Shown: piece after piece, positions 34,753-42,129 of the stretch | How positions within the stretch are numbered: the stretch's first letter is position 1 | Layout of the letters: each line of letters opens with the position of its first letter | Assembly: GCA_965229885.1 (NCBI GenBank) | Contig: CBDDJX010000003.1 | Coordinates: 1,612,001 to 1,676,000 of the forward strand | DNA: 64,000 nucleotides | Direction: 5' to 3' | DNA from: DATLLJ01 sp965229885 | Lineage (GTDB): Bacteria; Acidobacteriota; Vicinamibacteria; Vicinamibacterales; CAVVIG01 | Notes under the pieces: model-generated | Databases searched by the model: none | What the model saw: the letters and a program-made list of their open reading frames with translations, nothing else | Told to the model about the DNA's origin: nothing | Translations under genes and position numbers: made by a program

Positions 34753-35256
34753 ATGCGAATTGTTCACTGGCTCTTCATCGTAAGCGTTGCCCTTTTTCTT
34801 GGCGGCATCGGCTTCGTCATCGCCGCGGGCCGGGCCGCTCGCGACTCGGCCCCCCTCGAGGATCCCGTGGCCACCGCCGTGGGCCCCGTGGGTCCTGTCG
34901 GCACCATCAAGCAAATCATGAAGGGGATCGTGGGGCCGGCCGCGACCGTGGTGTTCAAGTCGGTCGGCTCCAGCGTGACGGTCGCCGGGACCGAGAACTG
35001 GGCCCCGCAGAGCGACGCCGAGTGGGAAGAGGTCGAGAGCAGCGCCGTCGCGCTGGCGGAAGCGGGGAACCTGCTCATGATGGAGGGCCGCGCCGTCGAC
35101 AAGGGCGAATGGATCAAGATGTCGCAGGCGATGATCGATGCCGCGAAGATTGCCCTCAAGGCCACGGAGGCGAAAAACGCGGACGATGTCTTCGCGTCGG
35201 GGGAGACCATCTATGAGTCGTGTAATGTCTGTCATCAGAGGTATCAGCGTGGCTGA
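34753..35256 (+). CDS. Membrane-anchored cytochrome c'-like protein
   Basis: 167 residues from ATG 34753, just after the pump. One N-terminal membrane helix (VSVALFLGGIGFVIAAG) is left uncleaved or cleaved after Ala. The soluble part is a helical bundle (WEEVESSAVALAEAGNLLMM, KGEWIKMSQAMIDAAKIALK) ending in a single CxxCH (ESCNVCHQRYQRG). A C-terminal haem site on a four-helix bundle is the layout of class II cytochromes c'. Such proteins bind gases or shuttle electrons. Placement between a metal pump and a HupE-like protein suggests a role in metal redox, which is inference. Confidence 0.8.
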   Translation: MRIVHWLFIVSVALFLGGIGFVIAAGRAARDSAPLEDPVATAVGPVGPVGTIKQIMKGIVGPAATVVFKSVGSSVTVAGTENWAPQSDAEWEEVESSAVALAEAGNLLMMEGRAVDKGEWIKMSQAMIDAAKIALKATEAKNADDVFASGETIYESCNVCHQRYQRG

Positions 35257-35953
35257 TACCAGACAAAGGATGGTCGTCGGCGCCATGACTATTGCGCTGC
35301 TCGTGGGAGGCCTGATCGGCGAGGCGGGCGCGCATGGCGTGTCGGGCAAGGACGCCGTGTTCCTCCAGAATATTCAAGGCGCCGCCATCGGCCCCCTCAT
35401 GTATCTCGGCGCCAAGCACATGGTGACCGGCTACGACCACCTGGCCTTCCTGGTCGGCGTCATCTTCTTTCTGTATCGAATGACGGACATCGTCCAGTAC
35501 GTCAGCTTGTTCACGGTCGGCCACAGCGTGACGCTGCTCGTCGGCGTACTGGGCGGCGTTCGGGCGAACCCATACATCGTTGATGCCATCATCGGCTTCT
35601 CTGTCGTGTACAAATCGTTCGACAACATGGACGGATTCAAGCGCTTTTTCGGTTTCCAGCCGAATACACGCGTGGCCGTCCTGCTGTTCGGACTGTTCCA
35701 CGGCTTCGGCCTCGCGACCAAGCTTCAGGACTTTGCGCTGTCGCCAAATGGCCTTGTCGCCAACATCGTCAGCTTCAATGTTGGCGTCGAAATCGGACAG
35801 GTCGTTGCCTTGACCTTCGTGCTCCTGGGCCTCGGCTACTGGCGGACGCGCAGCGGGTTTCTTCGGCACGCCTTCGTGACGAACGCGGTGCTGATGGCAT
35901 GCGGATTCCTGCTCGTCGGGTACCAGGTGTCCGGTTACTTTCTGGGGGCATGA
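35225..35953 (+). CDS. HupE/UreJ_2 family membrane protein
   Basis: About 242 residues. Signal-like N-terminus (to GEAGAHG), then six or seven membrane helices. HupE features are H-GVSGKDAVFL..GAAIGP, LGAKHMVTGYDHLAFLVGVI (conserved His and Asp for metal), FTVGHSVTLL, and LFGLFHGFGLATKLQD. The family carries nickel or related metals. It overlaps the end of the cytochrome gene; starts at 35213, 35225 or GTG 35249 are all in frame. Part of the metal operon. Confidence 0.82.
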   Translation: MSVIRGISVADTRQRMVVGAMTIALLVGGLIGEAGAHGVSGKDAVFLQNIQGAAIGPLMYLGAKHMVTGYDHLAFLVGVIFFLYRMTDIVQYVSLFTVGHSVTLLVGVLGGVRANPYIVDAIIGFSVVYKSFDNMDGFKRFFGFQPNTRVAVLLFGLFHGFGLATKLQDFALSPNGLVANIVSFNVGVEIGQVVALTFVLLGLGYWRTRSGFLRHAFVTNAVLMACGFLLVGYQVSGYFLGA

Positions 35954-36573
35954 TGGAGACGATTCAAGAACATGTGACCCCTGTCATCATTGAAAGGGAG
36001 CGTCTTGCCGTCGCGGCCGGCGCGGCGCTGCTCGTCGCGGGGCTCATCCTCGTCATCGCCGTGTTGCCCGCCGAATATGGCGTCGATCCGCTCGGCATCG
36101 GCCGGTGGCTGGGGCTGACCGCAATGAGCGATGTCGCACAGCGCGTGGAAGCCCTGGAGGCCGACCGCGCCGCTGCAGGCGGCGGCGCCGCTCCGGCCAT
36201 CGCACCGCGTGATCGCGGGTTCCAGGAGGAAACCGTCGATTTCAAGATCGCACCCGGTAAATATGTGGAGTACAAGTACCGCTTGGAGAAGGGTGATGCG
36301 CTGTTGTATTCGTGGAAAGCAACGGGTCGTGTCAACGTCGAAGCTCATGCCGAGCCAGACGGCGCGCCGCAGGGATATGCCGAAAGCTACGAAAAGCGAG
36401 ACCGCATCACCCAAGGGTCTGGCACGCTGACGGCGCCCTTTTCCGGCATTCATGGATGGTATTGGCAGAATCGGGGCGATTCCGACGTGACCGTCACCCT
36501 CACCAGTGCGGGCTTCTACAAGCTATCGCACGAGTTCCGCGAGGGTGCGCCAGCCAGGAACAAGACCTTTTAG
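35950..36573 (+). CDS. Inner-membrane-anchored periplasmic protein, unknown
   Basis: 207 residues. ATG 35950 overlaps the HupE stop (ATGA). One N-terminal membrane helix (AAGAALLVAGLILVIAVLPA) with a following YGVDPLGIGRWLGL, then a linker and a beta-rich domain (EETVDFKIAPGKYVEYKYRL, LLYSWKATGRVNVEAHAEPD, GIHGWYWQNRGDSDVTVTLT). The domain reads like a small lectin- or cupredoxin-like sandwich but lacks Cys and His clusters. It travels with the cytochrome and HupE genes, so a part in metal handling is likely; the family is not known to me by name. Confidence 0.75.
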   Translation: MMETIQEHVTPVIIERERLAVAAGAALLVAGLILVIAVLPAEYGVDPLGIGRWLGLTAMSDVAQRVEALEADRAAAGGGAAPAIAPRDRGFQEETVDFKIAPGKYVEYKYRLEKGDALLYSWKATGRVNVEAHAEPDGAPQGYAESYEKRDRITQGSGTLTAPFSGIHGWYWQNRGDSDVTVTLTSAGFYKLSHEFREGAPARNKTF

Positions 36574-36577
36574 TGAT

Positions 36578-36825
36578 ATGAGCCCCGCATCGGGCGCACT
36601 CCTACGACTGGCCATTCTTGCGCACCGCTGGCTGGGCGTTGTGCTGTGCGTCCTGTTCCTGATCTGGTTCCCGTCCGCCATCGGGATCATGTACTGGGAC
36701 TACCCGAGTGTCTCGGCGGGTGATTTGCTCGAGCGATCGCCTGCGCTCGACGCATCGAAAGTGCGCCTCTCGCCGGAGCGGGCGTACGCCGGGATCGCCG
36801 ACGGGCCTCTGCCGACTCCGGTCCG
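36578..36825 (+). pseudogene. PepSY-associated membrane protein, 5' fragment
   Basis: Begins after the previous gene with ATG 36578. The first helix (HRWLGVVLCVLFLIWFPSAI) and MYWDYPSVSAGDLLERSP are typical of PepSY-TM proteins (iron- or copper-linked reductases). The match ends at about 36825, where the sequence becomes the complement of a response-regulator gene. A deletion has joined the two. It would have been the last gene of the metal operon. Confidence 0.65.
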
Positions 36826-37279
36826 CCTCAACTCCACCTTCTGGCCGGCGCGCGTCACTTTGCGCGCCACGAGATCCATCTCCAGATCGGCGACGTTCAA
36901 CCGGGTCGCGCCGCTCGTGCGGCCGCGCCTGAGCAGTGCACGCATGCGCGCGACGACTTCCGCGAACGCAAACGGCTTCACCAGGTAATCATCGGCGCCG
37001 GTGTCCAGGCCCGTGACGCGATCGTCGAGCGTGTCGCGCGCCGTCAGCACGAGCACGGGCGTCTCGAACCCATGCTGTCGAAGTGTCCGCAACGCGTGGA
37101 GGCCGTCACGGCCCGGCAGTAGCAGATCCAGAAGGATGATATCGACCGGATCCGTCTTGAGCCGGAAGAGCGCGGCTTCGCCGGTCCCGTCGACCACTGA
37201 CGTCGTACCCTTCGCCTTCGAGGCCTTCTTTCAGCGCGCTGGCGACCTTCTGCTCGTCTTCGACGACCAGGACCCGCAT
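36826..37279 (-). pseudogene. OmpR-type response regulator, frameshifted and lacking its DNA-binding domain
   Basis: From ATG 37279: MRVLVVEDEQKVASALKEGL, with the acidic pocket. A frameshift near 37200 precedes the rest of the receiver (DIILLDLLLPGRDG with phospho-Asp, VLVLTARDTLDDRVTGLDTG, ADDYLVKPF with Lys). The output domain starts (LNVADLEMDLVARKVTRAGQ) but is cut at the PepSY junction. It probably regulated the metal operon once. Confidence 0.75.
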
Positions 37280-37291
37280 CAGTTCGCCCTC

Positions 37292-37378
37292 TCAGCCGTC
37301 GTCGCGATCGCGCCACCGGCGCTTCCATGCGTTCTCGCGCCACCACCACCGGCCGACGACATCGGACAACGCGACCAC
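37292..37378 (-). pseudogene. Possible C-terminal scrap of a membrane protein beside tRNA-Lys
   Basis: Only 28 codons, VVALSDVVGRWWWRENAWKR followed by RWRDRDDG and TGA. The Trp/Arg-rich end looks like a cytosolic tail after a membrane helix. It starts ten bases from the 3' end of tRNA-Lys, so the body has been lost, possibly by recombination at the tRNA. Weak. Confidence 0.25.
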
Positions 37379-37388
37379 TCCGGTGGTG

Positions 37389-37460
37389 TGACCGGGGCGG
37401 GGATCGAACCCGCGGCCCGCGCATTAAAAGTGCGCTGCTCTACCACTGAGCTACCCAGTC
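37389..37460 (-). tRNA. tRNA-Lys (anticodon UUU)
   Basis: 72-base cloverleaf on the minus strand: acceptor GACTGGG with CCCGGTC (one G-U pair), discriminator A, D-arm GCTC...GAGC, anticodon stem GCGCA/TGCGC with loop CTTTTAA (anticodon TTT), T-arm GCGGG/CCCGC with TTCGATC. CCA is not encoded. Confidence 0.95.
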
Positions 37461-37529
37461 CCTGTGGTTAGTGTTGTTGGCACAGAAGTCTACTGTACTC
37501 TCCAGGACGTGGTCTCATTCACGCTAAAC

Positions 37530-37549
37530 TGTCCGCCTGAGGGCGGACA
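37530..37549. other. Perfect hairpin upstream of the receiver gene
   Basis: TGTCCGCC-TGAG-GGCGGACA, eight paired bases with a tight four-base loop and no T run. It lies 32 bases before ATG 37581, so it could be an operator or leader hairpin. Confidence 0.5.
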
Positions 37550-37580
37550 AAGCTGATCGGTAGTTCTGCCATCAAAAATC

Positions 37581-37968
37581 ATGACCAAGGATGCCGCCCG
37601 TCTCGTGCTCGTCGTGGAAGACGACGTGTCGGTGCGGCGACCCCTCGTGAAGTTCCTGGAGATGCACGGAATTCGTCGTGTTGACCGCCGAAACGGCTGA
37701 GGAAGGGACCGACGCGCTCAGGAAGAACCGCGTCGTGGCCGCCGTCGTCGATCTGCGGCTCAGACATGGATCGGGCCGCGACGTCGTCAACTCGACGCCG
37801 GCCGAGGTGCCCGTGATCATTTTTTTAAGCGTGCCGTCCGAATCGGCCGAGCTCGAGCATCTGCGGCCGCGCACCCGCATGATCGAGAAGCCGTATTCGC
37901 TGGTGCTCCTCGTCGAGACCCTCGAAGAGATGCTCGCCGAGAGCAGCTCACAGAATCGTCATCCCTAA
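37581..37968 (+). pseudogene. Single-domain response regulator with one-base frameshift
   Basis: ATG 37581 begins RLVLVVEDDVSVRRPLVKFL (acidic pocket). One extra base near 37672 (ggaattcg) breaks the frame, which continues VLTAETAEEGTDALRKNRVV with phospho-Asp in AAVVDLRLRHGSG, and Lys in IEKPYSL. A CheY-like protein of about 128 residues with no output domain. Its end overlaps the end of the arginase gene on the other strand. Confidence 0.7.
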
Positions 37969-38860
37969 CGCCGAAGCCGCCAGTTCGGCACCGAGCTGCG
38001 CCGTTCGGTTCCGGACGTCCAGCGTCGAGTTGATTTCCACCAGATCGAGCGACGTGAGCAGGCCTGAATCCGCGACGATTTCCATCATCAGATGCGCCTC
38101 GCGGTAGTCGAGACCGCCCCTGACCGGGGTGCCGACGCCGGGTGCAATCCCCGGATCGCAGGCGTCGAGATCGAACGACACGTGGATGCCCGCCGTGCCG
38201 TTGCCCGCGAGGTTCACGGCCTGTTCGACCACCGACGCGATGCCCTGGCGATCGATGTCCTTCATCGTGAAGAGGTGCACGTTGGAGTCGCGCACGGCCA
38301 CTTTCTCGCGCTCGTCGAGATTCCGTACGCCGATGAGCACCGTGTGCGCGGAGAGCACCTTCGGCGAGAAGCCGCCGACGTTCGACAGATCGGACGGTTC
38401 GGGACCGAGGAGGGCCGCGAGCGGCATGCCGTGGACGTTAGCCGCTGGTGGAGGTCGCCGGCGTGTTCATGTCGCCATGCGCATCGATCCACAATAGGCC
38501 AATCGGCAGCTTCCGCGCGTTCCGCGCCCAGTCGGCGGCCGCCGCCACCGATCCGGCGGCGAGGCTGTGGTCGCCGCCGATCACAAGCGGTATTGCGCCT
38601 TCGTTCAGACACGGACTGGCCGTCTCGTACAGCTGCTGACAGACTGTCGCGATCTCGTGGATGTACTTCTGCCGCTCGTCGCGCCACTCCCGCGTTTCCG
38701 GGATTGGGGCGTGAAGATCGCCTCGGTCCACGACCGTACAACCGAGCCGGGCGACGCGCTCGGCGAGTCCGGCGATCCGGAGCGCCGAGGGCCCTATGTC
38801 GACGCCGCGGCGGTTGCCGCCAAGGTCAAGGGGGACGCCGATGATCTGAACAGTTTTCAT
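37948..38860 (-). pseudogene. rocF: Arginase, one-base frameshift
   Basis: Arginase/agmatinase family, which splits arginine to ornithine and urea with a two-manganese site. From ATG 38860 (MKTVQIIGVPLDLGGNRRGV) the metal motifs follow in order: GGDHS, DAHGDMNTP, then SFDLDACDP and a closing LVEINS. Between the second and third, an extra T near 38436 gives a premature TAA; removing it restores NVHGMPLAALLGPEPSDL. Total length about 303 residues, normal for arginase. All ligands are intact, so sequence error is a serious alternative to a real pseudogene. Confidence 0.85.
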
Positions 38861-38895
38861 GATGCCTGAATTTGAGGATCTGGCGACCTCACCTT

Positions 38896-39567
38896 TCACC
38901 TGATCCTCACCGAGACCGACATCCCCTCGTTCCCGGGTTTCACGATCGAGGTGAGCAGCCTGGGATCATTGTGGATGGCGTCCAGGAAGTCGCGCATTTC
39001 CGTCTCCTTGTTCACGACGTTGTGCGCGAGAAAGAGGCCGCGCGGGTCGAGCCGCGGCAGCACGAGATCCAGGAAGCGTTTGTAGTCACGCTTCCACGCG
39101 TCGAGAAACACGAAATCGACCGTGCCCGCGAGCTTCGGGATCTGCTGGAACGCGTCGCCGGGGACGATCGTCACGATATCCGCCAGCCCCGCGCGGCGGA
39201 TGTTCTCGGCGGCGCTGCGGGCGCGCACTGGATCGTATTCGATAGCGATCAGCCGGCCGCCGGTTTCCCTGAGGCCAAGACCGATCCAAATGGCGCTGTA
39301 GCCGTCGGCCGCGCCGATCTCGAGCGCTCGCCTGGCGCCGCTCGAGGCGACCAGGACGCGAAGAAAACGGCCGTCCTCCTCTGACACGGCGAGCTGACCC
39401 TTGTCGGCCGCTTTGATCTGCTGCAGCACCGTGACGACGTCCGACGGCACGTCGGCCGGCACGCCCTGGGCGTGCCCTACAGAGAGGCTCAGAAGGAAAA
39501 GCACGACCACGGAGGACACGGGGGCAAACGGAGGGCATTGAATTCTGTCTTGCACGTTAGTTGTCAC
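38896..39567 (-). CDS. SAM-dependent O-methyltransferase-like protein with signal peptide
   Basis: 223 residues from GTG 39567, which overlaps the stop of hemG (GTGA). The C-terminal 170 residues are a class I methyltransferase (motif I ALEIGAADGYSAIWIG, acidic end of strand 2 IAIEYDPVRA, FVFLDAWKRDYKRFLDLVLP) of the catechol O-methyltransferase-like type. The N-terminus has a strong signal-like segment (VSSVVVLFLLSLSVGHAQG), and that part is encoded by a dispersed intergenic repeat (39505-39603). Exported methyltransferases are odd, because SAM is cytosolic. Confidence 0.75.
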   Translation of the reverse strand: MTTNVQDRIQCPPFAPVSSVVVLFLLSLSVGHAQGVPADVPSDVVTVLQQIKAADKGQLAVSEEDGRFLRVLVASSGARRALEIGAADGYSAIWIGLGLRETGGRLIAIEYDPVRARSAAENIRRAGLADIVTIVPGDAFQQIPKLAGTVDFVFLDAWKRDYKRFLDLVLPRLDPRGLFLAHNVVNKETEMRDFLDAIHNDPRLLTSIVKPGNEGMSVSVRIR

Positions 39568-39603
39568 CGCGTCCCCTGTTCGTTTTCCGTGACCTCCGTG
39601 GTG
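39505..39603. repeat. CCACGGAGGACACGG inverted repeat overlapping two genes
   Basis: Left arm ACCACGGAGGACACGGGGG (39506-39524) pairs with the complement of CCGTGACCTCCGTGGTGG (39588-39603 region). It spans the last codons of hemG and the first 20 or so codons of the methyltransferase. A second copy lies at 41034-41162. Confidence 0.65.
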
Positions 39604-41027
39604 GCGCTCCTGGCGGCACCGCGTTGAACCCATTCCGCCGCTTTGACGGCGGTCACGCGCGCGTCGCCGACGCAATCGGGAATGCCGACGCCTCGGAATC
39701 CGCTGCCCGTCAGAAACAATCCTGGATGCGCGGACAGCAGGCAATCGATGGCTGCCACGCGCTCGAGATGGCCGACCTCATGCTGCGCGCTCGCGCGATC
39801 GAAGCGGTACACACGCGTGAGCAGGGCGTCGCCGCGAATCCCCAGTATCGGTCGGATGGCCGCGAGCGATCGCGCGACCAGTTCGGCATCCGATTGCGCA
39901 AGGGCCAAGGGATCGCGCGCCCCGCCGATAAATGTCCGCAGCAACACCGTTCCTTTAGGCGCCCGATGCGGCCACTTCGACGACAGCCACGTCGCGGCGA
40001 GAATGCCGCTGCTCTCGGTGCGCGGCACGACGTACCCCGGTCCGCTCAACGGGTGCGCGACGTCCTCCCGTCGAAACGCGAGCGCCACGGTGGCGATCGA
40101 CGAGTAGGGGATCTCGGCACAGAGACGGGCGATCTCGGCATCCCAGTCGCGCATGAGCGCCGCCGTCACGTACGCCGGCGTCGACAGGACGAGGGCGCGG
40201 CATTCGTGCGCGATGCCTCCGGTCATCTCAACGCGGAACCCCTGGCCTCGCGCGCTCCTGCCGATGCGTACGACGGCCGCATCCGTCTGCACGGCCCCGG
40301 CCGGCAGCGCGTTGACGAGCGCCCGGATCATCTCGCTCAAGCCACCCGGCAGCGACTTGAACGCCCCATCCGCCGAGGGTACACCCGCTCGGCGGCGAAA
40401 CGCGCGAATCAGGCTGCCATGCTGGCGTTCGGCGTCGGCAAACCGTGGGAGCAGCGCGCCGAGCGACAACCGATCGACGTCGCCCGCGTGGATGCCGGCG
40501 AGCAGCGGTTCCGCGAGGTACGTCGTGGCCTCTCGACCGAAGCGGCGTGTGATGAACGCCCCGATAGACTCGTCGGAACCGGCGGAGTCAGCGGACCGAT
40601 CCGAGCCCCTGGCGCTCCCTCGGCGCGGCACGAAGAGCTCGGCGCCGATCCGCAGTTTGCCGCGCCATGAAAACAGTCCGGTTCCCACGAAGGGGCCGAT
40701 CCGCGTCGGGATGCCGAGCACTGACGCAGCCGGCAGCGGATACAGCCGCCCGTGGCGCTGAATGAAGGCGAGCCGCGGCGGCAGCGTGGACACTAACCGA
40801 TCGCCCAGGCCAAGCTCCTGACACAGCCTGATGCCGTCCGGTTTCTGAATCAGCAGGGAATCCGGGCCCGCGTCGATCGTGAAGCCGTCGACTTCCTCGC
40901 TGACGATGACGCCGCCGGGTCTCGAGGCTCGGTCCAGCACGACGAACGACACGCCGCGCCGATTCAGCTCGTAGGCCGCCGCAAGGCCGGCGATGCCGCC
41001 GCCGACGATCACCGCGTCAACCGGCAT
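39564..41027 (-). CDS. hemG: Protoporphyrinogen oxidase
   Basis: 487 residues of the FAD-dependent (HemG/HemY) oxidase that turns protoporphyrinogen IX into protoporphyrin IX. FAD-binding GxGxxG at the start (VIVGGGIAGLAAAYEL), then DRASRPGGVI, GFTIDAGPDSLL. The substrate domain is in the middle (LAEPLLAGIHAGDVDRLSLG). The C-terminal FAD block LTGSGFRGVGIPDCVGDA is complete. The final codons (TTEVTENEQGTR) come from an intergenic repeat. First in order hemE, hemH, hemG on one strand, the last steps of haem synthesis. Confidence 0.93.
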   Translation of the reverse strand: MPVDAVIVGGGIAGLAAAYELNRRGVSFVVLDRASRPGGVIVSEEVDGFTIDAGPDSLLIQKPDGIRLCQELGLGDRLVSTLPPRLAFIQRHGRLYPLPAASVLGIPTRIGPFVGTGLFSWRGKLRIGAELFVPRRGSARGSDRSADSAGSDESIGAFITRRFGREATTYLAEPLLAGIHAGDVDRLSLGALLPRFADAERQHGSLIRAFRRRAGVPSADGAFKSLPGGLSEMIRALVNALPAGAVQTDAAVVRIGRSARGQGFRVEMTGGIAHECRALVLSTPAYVTAALMRDWDAEIARLCAEIPYSSIATVALAFRREDVAHPLSGPGYVVPRTESSGILAATWLSSKWPHRAPKGTVLLRTFIGGARDPLALAQSDAELVARSLAAIRPILGIRGDALLTRVYRFDRASAQHEVGHLERVAAIDCLLSAHPGLFLTGSGFRGVGIPDCVGDARVTAVKAAEWVQRGAARSATTEVTENEQGTR

Positions 41028-41033
41028 GACAAA

Positions 41034-41162
41034 TTTCCACCACGGAGGACACGGAGAGCGCGGAGATCACAACCCTTCCCTTGTTCGTTGTCGCGGACGT
41101 CTGTGAAGGAGAGCCGTGGTCCCGTTTGTCCCTCCGTGGCCCTTGTGTCCTCCGCGGTGGAG
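41034..41162. repeat. CCACGGAGGACACGG inverted repeat between hemH and hemG
   Basis: Left arm CCACCACGGAGGACACGGAG (from 41037) and right arm CCTTGTGTCCTCCGCGGTGG (to 41160) are near-complementary. About 70 bases separate them. The transcript would form a long hairpin between the two haem genes. Confidence 0.7.
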
Positions 41163-41195
41163 AGCTCACATGTCGTGGAGAGCCTCGCGGTCGGA

Positions 41196-42092
41196 TCACA
41201 GCATGCTCCGCACCAGCTCCTCGAGCATCCCGATGAACGCCGGGGACGTGTTCAGCGACTCGGTCCGGCGGAGCGTCGCGCCCGCCTCGCGGGCGCCGGC
41301 GGCGGCCTGGACGTCGATGTCGAACAGGATCTCCGTGTGATCGCACACGAAGCCGATCGGCGCGACGAGAAAGCGCCGGCCGCCGGCCGCCGCGCGCTCG
41401 CGAATGAGCGCACCGAGTTCCGGGCCGATCCATGGCTCGCTGGTCCGGCCCGCGCTCTGATAGGCCAGCTCGTAGTGTCCGACCCCCGTTTGCGATGCGA
41501 CAGCCCGGGCGGTCGCCGCGACTTCGGCTGCATACGGATCGCCGCCCTCGATGATTCGCGTGGGCAGGCTGTGCGCCGTGAACACCACGAGTTCGTCATC
41601 GGATGGAGCGGCCGCGCGCAGTCGTTCGGCAAACGCGCCGATGAGGAGCGGATGCGTGTGGAATGAGCGTGCTGGATCGAACCGCAGACCCGGTGACCCT
41701 GGCGACGATGCCGGCAATGCCGACCGCGCGGCGTCAATGTACTTCTGCACGCTGAGTGTGGAGAACTGCGGCGCCATTGGGATGCCGACCACACGCTCTA
41801 CGCCACTCGCGGCGAGATCGCCGAGCGCATCCCTGATGAACGGCTGCCAGTTCCGCATACCGACGCTGACGGGGATGTCGCCGCCGAGTCGTGCGCGCAG
41901 GGCCGCCGCCTGCGCGAGCGAAATGTCAGTGAGCGGCGAGCGCCCGCCAATCGCGCCGTAGTTGTGCTGCATCTCGGCGACGAGCTCGGGAGACGCCGGC
42001 CGTCCGCCGCGAACGAGCCGAAGATACTCCGGCATCTCGTCGAGTGACGAGGGGGTCCCGTGGGCCATCAAGAGAACGCCGGTCTTAAGCAT
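41196..42092 (-). CDS. hemH: Ferrochelatase
   Basis: 298 residues. Inserts iron into protoporphyrin IX, the last step of haem synthesis. Typical opening GVLLMAHGTPSSLDEMPEYL; NYGAIGGRSPLT; the catalytic His in VVFTAHSLPTRI; the acidic partner in PIGFVCDHTEILFDIDVQA. Somewhat shorter than average but all blocks are present. 37 bases after hemE, same strand, so probably the same transcript. Confidence 0.93.
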   Translation of the reverse strand: MLKTGVLLMAHGTPSSLDEMPEYLRLVRGGRPASPELVAEMQHNYGAIGGRSPLTDISLAQAAALRARLGGDIPVSVGMRNWQPFIRDALGDLAASGVERVVGIPMAPQFSTLSVQKYIDAARSALPASSPGSPGLRFDPARSFHTHPLLIGAFAERLRAAAPSDDELVVFTAHSLPTRIIEGGDPYAAEVAATARAVASQTGVGHYELAYQSAGRTSEPWIGPELGALIRERAAAGGRRFLVAPIGFVCDHTEILFDIDVQAAAGAREAGATLRRTESLNTSPAFIGMLEELVRSML

Positions 42093-42129
42093 CGATCATG
42101 CGGGTCCATACGGGTGCCGGGCGCACCCT

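Noticed and set aside
37389..37460. tRNA-Lys as attachment site for an element holding the metal operon
   Set aside because: No integrase and no second copy of the tRNA end were found nearby; only a short gene scrap abuts it.
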